Positions 56,801 to 64,000 of a DNA stretch of 64,000 bases are shown here, piece after piece. This DNA comes from Amylostereum areolatum (Eukaryota; Basidiomycota; Agaricomycetes; Russulales; Stereaceae). The stretch covers positions 930,001 to 994,000 of the forward strand of contig SAXG01000003.1 of assembly GCA_012932865.1 (NCBI GenBank), given 5' to 3'. Made by a program: the position numbers and the translations under genes. Under the pieces are notes generated by a model, which saw nothing but the letters and a program-made list of their open reading frames with translations, was not told the DNA's origin and did not search any database. Position 1 is the first letter of the stretch, and the number at the start of each line of letters is the position of its first letter.

Positions 56801-59800
56801 TGACAGTCTTTTGTGGATCGGAGAGATGGCCAAGGATGGTCGGCGCCGTGGGATGTGACATGGACAGCGACGTACAAAGGGCGCCGAGCACGCGGATAGC
56901 CTCCAATGGGACGTATGGATCCGCTGAGGAATCTTCTGCCAGGGTGGATAGGACGTCAAGCGCGCCCATTTGATTACGGTTGCTTGGGAAGGTGCTCCCG
57001 CCGGACCCTGCTCTTGAGCACAGTGCTTGCTCCAGAAGGCACACTCCTGCATCACCATGCAGGCGTTGCTTGTACGTCAAACTTAACCGCAGGACACGGA
57101 GATGCATCCTGAGGAGAGAGAACAGGCCTTTGAGATCACCGAGGCGGCGTGAAGAACCTAGTCGGTCAGTGACGGCCGACGAAGTAGTCAGAGCTACGAT
57201 CAAAGGAGCAATGCTGGATGTGGTGGCTTTGGAGATCAATGCGTCAAGAACGGCTTGGCTAAGGGTGCTAAGGGGTGTGCCGCTGCCCGGTAATGTATGC
57301 TCGAGGATGTCGCCGTACAACGTTGATATGAGACGTCCTATTTCAAACCTATGGCCCAGTTGTGCGTATTTCCAGCCGTTATGTTCAACCCATATTTCCG
57401 CATGAACGAAGCGGAGAGCACGCAGAAGTACGTCTTCCTTCGCACCAGGAAGGCGCTCCATACCATCGGGCACCACCAGCGCGGATAATGCCTGGTGATA
57501 AAGGTCATGGACAAAACGGAGCAGGGAGCGTGTAATCGGATAGAGCCCGGACGACCGCTCCGCTGTGATGACTGCCGAGGCACTGGCTGAATTGCGATCT
57601 GTGTCGAAAAGAGATGTAGCCGAACGTGTGAAAAGCCAGACTTGGGGTGTATATTTCGGTGCCCGCAATAAAGAGGAAAGCACGCTGAACGCGGCTGTGA
57701 TGAGATGGGAATCTGGGACTTTGCGCGGCTGCGATGCGGAACGAGATAGAGCATCTTCTAGGATGAGCATAGTAAGTTGGACCAGACTCGGAGCCTCCCC
57801 TTGTGGATTTGACCCAGGCTCAACTTGATCTATGGAGGCTAGTACTTCCTCCGCCAGAGCATCACTGTCCACAATTACTGCTCGGAGGAACTCCAGGGCG
57901 TCTGTCACCACAGAATAATCACCATCTGAATCGACCTCAATTCCAATGTCGGCGAGTTGCAAGACCACAGGCGATGCTGCAGTTGCTCGATTCTGTGTAA
58001 ATGGAGGTGTGGCGGTCGGGATTAGGCGTCGACGTCTCGCGTAGTCCGCCAAGACGTCTACGAGCAATCTCCAGCCAGAGTGCTCTCGTTGCCACGCTAC
58101 GATGATATAGTCTTCTCCATCTTGGCTGAGGAGCCTGCCTTGTGTCCGTGCTGGAAGGAGGGTGCCACCGGGCAGGAGGATGGGACGCGTGTTCACGTAA
58201 GTAAGTCCATGTAAACTTGACGATCCATATCGCTCCGGGAGCTTTTCGTATAGGGCATGGGGCCCAATGCACGCATTCGTGGGAATGACCTGCGTATATG
58301 TGGGTAACGCGTCGAAAAAAGCGGAGACATGTCGCGAGCACAACGACCGCTGGGCCGAAACTCCAGACACTGTCCCGTGGCCCATGCTGGCCAAGGGGTC
58401 CGCATCCGTGAAGCCAGAACCAGTCATGGCATTCAACAGCCGCACTAGGGGTCTAAAATGGACAGGAAAGCGGGAACGTGTGACATCAAAAATGGCGCGA
58501 CGTGCAGGACTCTGAAGTGTGTCGTGCAGCCAGAATTGTTGACAGATCCCAGCCACTGACTGGCTTTCTCCTCGACCAAACAGGGTGATCCACACTTCCA
58601 CAAAAGTGTCGAAGTCTGGAATGAGCTCTACAGGAAGAGTTTCCGACAACCCGATTAGAAGGCCTATGCGAACGTGGTTCAACATTTCCATTAACAACCC
58701 TGATTAACAATTGTACAGACCTTTGATCACCGCACGATATGCTATCGCGTTGGGGTCTGTGACCGCGGAGTCCGTATGCCACGAAATAGAGATCACAAAG
58801 ACTGGACTCGTTGTAAGGATGGAAAGGAGAAGGTTGAACAGTCCGACGGAGGGATCTAAACATCGCTGCAACATAAGCTTGTGTATCGGCTCTCCGTTCT
58901 TGGAGTACGGGCGTAGCCCTCGTGGATCCAACGTGTCAAAAAATTCCTGGTACGCTGGGGGACATTTGTCCAATTGTGCCACAGCTGCTTCGAGGTTGGA
59001 TAGAACAATAGCCCACGCCAGATATATGGCCGCATATTGGCTGTCTCCGTGAGCGATGATGAGATGGTGGATCTTCTTCAGCGATTCCGGTGACTTCATA
59101 AGCAAGTCACCCTTTGACGGTGGGACGATGAGATCTGGCGCTCCATGGTCTGCAAAAAATTCAAGGTCGAGAATCTCCAACATGATGAGTAACCATGTGG
59201 CGGCGCAATCTTGCTGTATCCTGTATCCCTCTTCATCGAGGAGCAAAGTTGGATTCTGTTGAGTAGAACCAAGGCTGGTCGAGTATGCGGCTTCGTAAAT
59301 TTGAACAACAATAGACCCTCGGTGGGGGATATATGCCCACACTGCCCAGAACAGCACCTCGAGCAGGACAAGTTGATCTTTCAAACACTCCTTGGCCCAT
59401 ATTGATGCTGCCCTTGGGTCCCTCAACACATCGTCAGGAAGAGGCGCGTTGATTAGATCGAGGTATTCCTGGATGATGTCACCGACAAACGTAGATCCAA
59501 CCGGAATAATGTCTGGGAGTATTCTTTGCGCCGTCGAGTGAAAGAGAGTGCCTTCGTGATCATGGGCGCGGAACAAAGGAACGTAGAGTCGAGCAAGGCA
59601 ACGACGTTCGGAGTGGTAGAATGGCGTGAACGTTTTCACGAAAGATTGAATGATGGGGTCGTCAGTATTAGAGCCCGTCTCTTCAGCCACTTCGTTGTAA
59701 AGGAAGGACCGGAAAAGAATAAGAGCCTCCACTTCGTCGATGTTGAACTTGCTACTGATGGCGAACACATAGGGTTTGTCGTTGTTGTCGAGGCGGACCA

Positions 59801-60078
59801 CAACGCCATCGCGCAAAGTGACGACCCCGCTGTCCACCTTCTTGCGAGACTCGGAGTTGGGCTTCCCAAAAGGCTTGCGGACATTTTTGAGAGCTTCAAC
59901 GCGGGGCAGAAGAGTTTCTTCGGTGTCTTCCTCCGTGGCGCTGACTTCCCAGCCTGTGAGCAGGAGGTGAAGTTGTTTATTGGTTCTAAACAGGTATTGG
60001 GGACCCTGCAGAGTAGGAATAGGGTGAAGAAACATACACATCGATCAACCTTGATCTTTTGGAAGACTCGGCGGCCAT
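53852..60078 (-). CDS. NUP188: Nucleoporin Nup188
   Basis: Inner-ring scaffold nucleoporin of the nuclear pore (Nup188, related to Nup192/205). Four exons give 2025 residues, matching the family's size. The start MAAESSKRSRLID at 60078 is followed by a 34-nt intron and GPQYLFRTNKQLHLLL. The N-terminal exon runs to AIAYRAVIKG. A 57-nt intron (58664-58720) joins it to LLIGLSETLPVELIPDFD. The long exon 3 is all-helical, with segments such as LYPITRSLLRFVHDLYHQAL and YDGVVELIKTSFPGLSLEYF. A 58-nt intron then leads to HSKVVLGEPASMGTLLELTS and the C-terminal exon ending LLRFLNEHVMKSG. Removing the three introns (149 nt) leaves exactly 2026 codons including stop, so this gene is free of frame errors. 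It is head-to-head with SEC15. Confidence 0.9.
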
Positions 60079-60247
60079 AGTGGAGAACGAGACGCGTCGA
60101 AGGCGTGAACAAGAGGCGAACTGGCGAAGGCGCGCCGTGTCCCACAATATGATAAACGTGACGCGCGCGAACCTTCGTGGTCACGGACTCACGAATGGCT
60201 GCTACACAATCTGTAACTCGACAGCACCCCTCCATCCTCGTCAAGTT
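60079..60247. promoter_or_regulatory. Short bidirectional promoter, NUP188 / SEC15
   Basis: Only 169 bp separate the two divergent start codons, so the two genes must share promoter DNA and very short leaders. No TATA box stands out. Confidence 0.5.
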
Positions 60248-63171
60248 ATGCCTCCTCGACGTAGACCTCAGTTTACTCAAGAGAACGTCGAGCAACAACT
60301 ACAACAGATACATCTCCTTGACCCTTCCTCTTCTTCTGAGAATCTCGAACAACTCGGACCGATCATCAAGCAGATACACACGAACCGTCAGCAAGACGCC
60401 TATCTACGTACCCTCCAAGGTGTTATTGACTCCAAGGATGCGGAGATAGAGAAAATATGCGGGGACAACTATCAGGACTTCATATCTTCAGTCTCCACTC
60501 TCTTCAGTGTCAAGTCCTATACCCACAATCTCCGGGACAAGATTACTTCCCTTGATGCAACCGTTTCTCAGGTAGGACGTGGTCTTGCTGACAAGAAGCG
60601 AGCTCTTCTACAAACCAAGAAGACTGCCGCCAACCTGGACGAGGCCATCGACAATCTACAGGCTGGGCTCAGAGTGTTGGATGTGGTGAATAGGGTTGGT
60701 GAGATGGTGAAGGAGGGCAAATACTGGAGTGCGCTGAGGGTGTGTTGCTCCTGCCTCTATATGCTGTCCTACGCCCTCCTCATTCATATATACTATATTC
60801 GTAGTCATTGGATGACATCCAATCCATGCCATCGAGTTCATTGTCGCAAACCCCTCTATATCAACATATCCTCATGTCCTTGCCTTCATTGCGAGGACAA
60901 ATCAAGGACGCCGTCACCGCGTCGAACAAGCAATGGCTCCTTGAAATCCGAAATCTAACCGGTCAAGTTGGGAAACTTGCCCTTGACGCCATGGAATACC
61001 GTACCAAGCGATGGCGAGCGCGGCGTGACAAGGATCCTATGCTCAGGTTGAGTCGCGTGGGTAGCGCAGTGGAGGCCGTAAGCTACGAGAAGACAGGATG
61101 TGCGCCGCAGGCTGCCTCGATGAAAATATGTACTAACACTCAGTTCCTTGACAGACAATGTCTTGGACAACGACGAACTGAAAGTTGATTTCAAGCCATT
61201 GTACCAGAGTATCCATATCTATAGCACTCTTGATTCTCTGGATGTACTGAGGAAGTCATATCACGAGGATCGAAAGGTAGCTCCCAAACGCGAATCCTGT
61301 TTTGCGAAGCTAATCGACGACGCACAGATACAATCTGAGTTGATTCTTTCAGGCCCTCTCGTACTTTCATCCCTGCTGTCTCTCACTGAAGAAATCACCG
61401 GTTTCTTCATCATCGAGTCTCATGTTCTGAACACGACCGGATCATTCAGGTCAGAACAAGAAGTAGACGAGCTATGGGAGGCTCTTGTTGCTCGACTCAC
61501 GAGTGCTGTGGACGATGCTTTGAGGGGGGAGACCGATCCGGAAAGTTTCCTTCGGGTGAAGGAGGACCTAATTGCCTTTATCATGACCTTGGAGGTATGG
61601 CTTATCGCACCGCTTCTCATCGCGTTTCTGACGTCTATCCCAGTCGTATTCGTATTCGACACAGTCCCTGCATGCGTTCATCCTGCGGCTTTTCGAAAGT
61701 TACGCCACCTTGCTGGAACGGCAGTTCAGCAAGCGATTCAAGGACGTATGTGGTTCTGTAGCTCGTCACTTCCTTCTTTTCACCTTGGATAGATTAGATT
61801 GTTTCGCAAGACGACCATCAGGCAATGTTGGTGGAATCAACATCCGATCGTGACGTCGTGCTCAAGGTTGTTTGGCTAAATAAACGAGAGCAGGATCAGT
61901 TAACCCGGTGAGCTTGAAACCTCCTTCAACTAGTTTTGATCGCCCATGTACAGTTCAGTGCTCCAGTACCAATTACTTTCCCGTGGTCGCGAGGCTTCTA
62001 CTTGTGCTGTGAAGATGTAAGTGTTTCCAGCTTCTTTCCAGCTCTTTGCACATTTTCCGTCTAGATTCGAAGTTTTGTACAACGGTTCTATCAATTTATT
62101 GAAGGGGTGTCTCAACATCACAGAAACGTTGACGAACTCCTCAGTAAGGTATGTGAAACCTGCTATTGAAACTGTCATTTGCATTGACCATTTTCTTGCA
62201 GTCTCTGGACAATATTCTGAAGAGCCATGTTAGCGAAAATTACGGTGCAATTCTGGCTACAACGTCCACACTTTCCCAAGTAGCGCAGATGATCACAAAT
62301 CTGGAGCATTTCGAGGTTGCATGCGTAGAACTTGAACGTTCCCTCACCAGCCTCCGGTCAGTCCACTCGCCGTTAGGCCGTATTGTTTAGCTGAATAACC
62401 CGATAGTTCTGCTCAACGCGGAGGTACCATCCAACTGACTGCAGCATCGTCCTTCGCGTCGATACTCTCGCAGGCCTTAGAGCGAATTAACGAGCTCATC
62501 ACGTCTAAGCTCGCTGATTTCTTCGAATTATCTGAATACGATTGGACACCCAAGGCACGAGAGGACGCACCGAGCTTATACCTGTACGAACTCGTGCACT
62601 GGTTGACGCCCATCATCGACTCCCTTCCTATCAAGGAGTCTTACAAAGAAGACGCGTATCGTGGAGCAGTGGGCTATGTCGCGCAGTGTCTTATGGTGCG
62701 TCCAACAGACAATCTACTAAGTATGGGTGCCGGGTACAGACTCGATCCTTTATAGGATTTCTTGACGGATCACAGCATCGCTATGATCAATGAAAACGCC
62801 ATCTCGAATATCCTTGTCGATGTTGATTTTCTGGAAGACCAGTTCCGGAATACGGGACGAAGTCATCTCAACTCCGTGTTCCAGGAGCTGCGGGCTGTAT
62901 GTCTGCATCCAACTGATAAGTGCCGGGCTTACTCTAATGATGATTCTAGACAACCTCGGTCGCACTCTCCGACGCGGTCGCTGAATTCCTGCTCCCAGCA
63001 GTTCGCCAAGCATCTTACAGCACCGTAAAGCCAAAACGATTGCAAGCCCTTCTGGAAAAGCTATCGAAGTATGGTGCTTCGCTAAAAGACCATGTTGCAA
63101 GGGAAAAGGCGGACAAGAGGCGAAGGGAAGCAGACGCAGTTGGCCGTCTATTCCCGGGAGAAAGTCGATAA
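60248..63171 (+). CDS. SEC15: Exocyst complex subunit Sec15
   Basis: Sec15/EXOC6 subunit of the exocyst, the Rab effector (Sec4/Rab11) that tethers secretory vesicles to growth sites. The start MPPRRRPQFTQENVEQQ is at 60248. The N-terminal coiled coil reads LQQIHLLDPSSSSENLEQLG and DSKDAEIEKICGDNYQDF, then LFSVKSYTHNLRDKI and LDVVNRVGEMVKEGKYWSAL. Further: LYQHILMSLPSLRGQIKDAV, GPLVLSSLLSLTEEITGFFI, ESYATLLERQFSKRFK, PVPITFPWSRGFYLCCED, VEGVS-type helices, SLYLYELVHWLTPIIDSLP and VAREKADKRRREADAVGRL, ending FPGESR with TAA at 63169-63171. About ten short introns, all in frame. The length, near 780 residues, is normal. Confidence 0.88.
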
Positions 63172-63557
63172 TTCCCAGAGCATACTAGCATCATTTCGTT
63201 GTACTTCATACTTCCTATGGGCTTTCCTAAATAATGTAGACCTCGAGGCATTCACAAGAAATATGGAAGATGAGGACGGTATCTGGACATGCGCGTAGTT
63301 CTGATCATGGAGTCGCTAGGCAGTTGCAGAAATTTACACCGGGATTTCATGGTCGTTATGAGAAGAACTCCGCTATACGACATAGAAGAACAAACCAGGA
63401 CTATAAAGGAGAAGATATGAACGTAGCGAGAAAACTGACAAGGCATGCTAGGCGGAAAGAAAAGGTGTACGATTTTGCGATATCGTAAAGGATCGTAAGA
63501 TGTGAAGACACGTAACGAAGACCCACGACGGTGACCAGCAGACAGACGTACACGCCC
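63172..63557. other. Convergent intergenic spacer, no gene seen
   Basis: About 385 bp between the SEC15 and ARF1 stops. Nothing beyond presumed 3' UTRs was recognised. Confidence 0.45.
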
Positions 63558-64000
63558 TTACACTCGCCTCTTGATATTAGCGCTCAACCACTCAAGACCC
63601 TCGTACAGACCATCACCGCTCGTGGCGCAAGCAGCCTGGGAAAATGGATCGTTGAGTCAGGTGGGTGTAAGGCGGCTGTGTGACGGGTGGCATACCTGGA
63701 TGTACCACGTCCGCTGCCTGAGACCCTGAAGGCCGAGCTTGTCGGTAATCTCAGAGGCATTCATGGCGTTAGGAAGATCCTGTTTGTTGGCGAAGACAAG
63801 GAGAAGTGCGTCACGAAGCTCGTCCTCGTTCAACATGCGCTGCAGCTCCTCCCGAGCCTCAGAAACACGTTCCCGATCGTTTGAATCAACGACGAAGATG
63901 ATACCCTGCGTGTTCTGGAAATCTGTAGATAGAGCAGGTGAGAAGTGTATCGAACGTCGAAGCGAGATACGCACAATGTCTCCAAAGAGGACGAATTTTG
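63558..64000 (-). CDS. ARF1: ADP-ribosylation factor ARF1, 3' part
   Basis: Small GTPase recruiting coat proteins at the Golgi. Only the C-terminal half lies in the window; the gene continues past base 64000. Seen from 5' to 3': KIRPLWRHY at the edge, an intron (GTGCGT...CTACAG) to [19 protein letters not shown], then [20 protein letters not shown], the guanine-binding motif [10 protein letters not shown], and [17 protein letters not shown] further intron leads to [17 protein letters not shown] (the SAC/CATSG guanine motif) and SANIKRRV with TAA at 63558-63560. The sequence is very close to eukaryotic class I ARFs. The G1/P-loop and myristoylated N-terminus are outside the window. Confidence 0.93.

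Noticed and set aside
58700..58720. A possible 21-nt ultra-short intron in NUP188 (GTCTGT...AATCAG) that would also restore frame
   Set aside because: The same donor with the acceptor at 58664 gives an ordinary 57-nt intron and the smooth family sequence VIKGLLIGLSETLP, so no unusual intron is needed.

Overview
This window looks like nuclear chromosomal DNA from a filamentous basidiomycete, most likely an Agaricomycete. Almost every gene is split by short GT-AG introns of about 45-75 nt. Several proteins are of types best known from mushrooms: a DUF6593 protein, a bZIP/DUF3425 factor, a pepsin-like secreted protease and an HSF-type factor with a long Ser/Pro tail. No tRNA, rRNA, transposase, CRISPR array or plasmid/phage signal was found. 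Most products are core eukaryotic proteins, so this is mainly housekeeping chromosome with two gene-poor islands.

Layout. 0.4-13.3 kb is dense: secreted aspartic protease, SND2/TMEM208-like ER-targeting factor, SNAPC4-like multi-Myb protein, TAF8, riboflavin kinase, Pch2/TRIP13 AAA+ ATPase, a mitochondrial PPR-like protein and a thiol/halide methyltransferase. 13.3-17.3 kb is gene-poor, with one possible three-exon orphan gene at its left edge. 17.3-22.6 kb has a Tctex-type dynein light chain, PEX11, a small coiled-coil membrane protein and a TVP38/TMEM64-type VTT protein. 22.6-26.6 kb is a GC-rich stretch with no credible gene and a 15-G run. 26.6-32.1 kb carries the HSF-type factor and an NRC-2/Fpk1-type AGC kinase. 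After 2.3 kb without genes, 34.4-53.5 kb has an MFS transporter, a small membrane protein, mitochondrial uS14, the bZIP/DUF3425 factor, the DUF6593 protein, an unknown Ser/Pro-rich protein, a GPATCH11-like protein, a two-RRM protein, a candidate small secreted protein, an amidohydrolase-family decarboxylase and a Ser/Thr-rich single-pass surface protein. 53.9-64 kb is NUP188, exocyst SEC15 and the 3' part of ARF1.

Genes are not in operons, but head-to-head pairs with short shared promoters recur: SND2/Myb, TAF8/riboflavin kinase, dynein light chain/PEX11, small membrane protein/uS14m and NUP188/SEC15. Several products act in membrane traffic or organelle biology (SND2, PEX11, VTT protein, Fpk1-type kinase, SEC15, ARF1), but I see no sign of a functional cluster.

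The most unusual observation is a set of single-nucleotide frame breaks inside otherwise well-conserved genes: dynein light chain x3, VTT protein x4, HSF tail, kinase N-terminus, uS14m and probably the unknown gene at 43.4 kb. Splice sites around them are intact, and large genes such as NUP188 are clean. Residual indels in the consensus are the simplest explanation; young pseudogenes or +1 frameshifting are alternatives. Exon structures were assembled by eye from splice signals and family knowledge, so boundaries may be off by a few codons.
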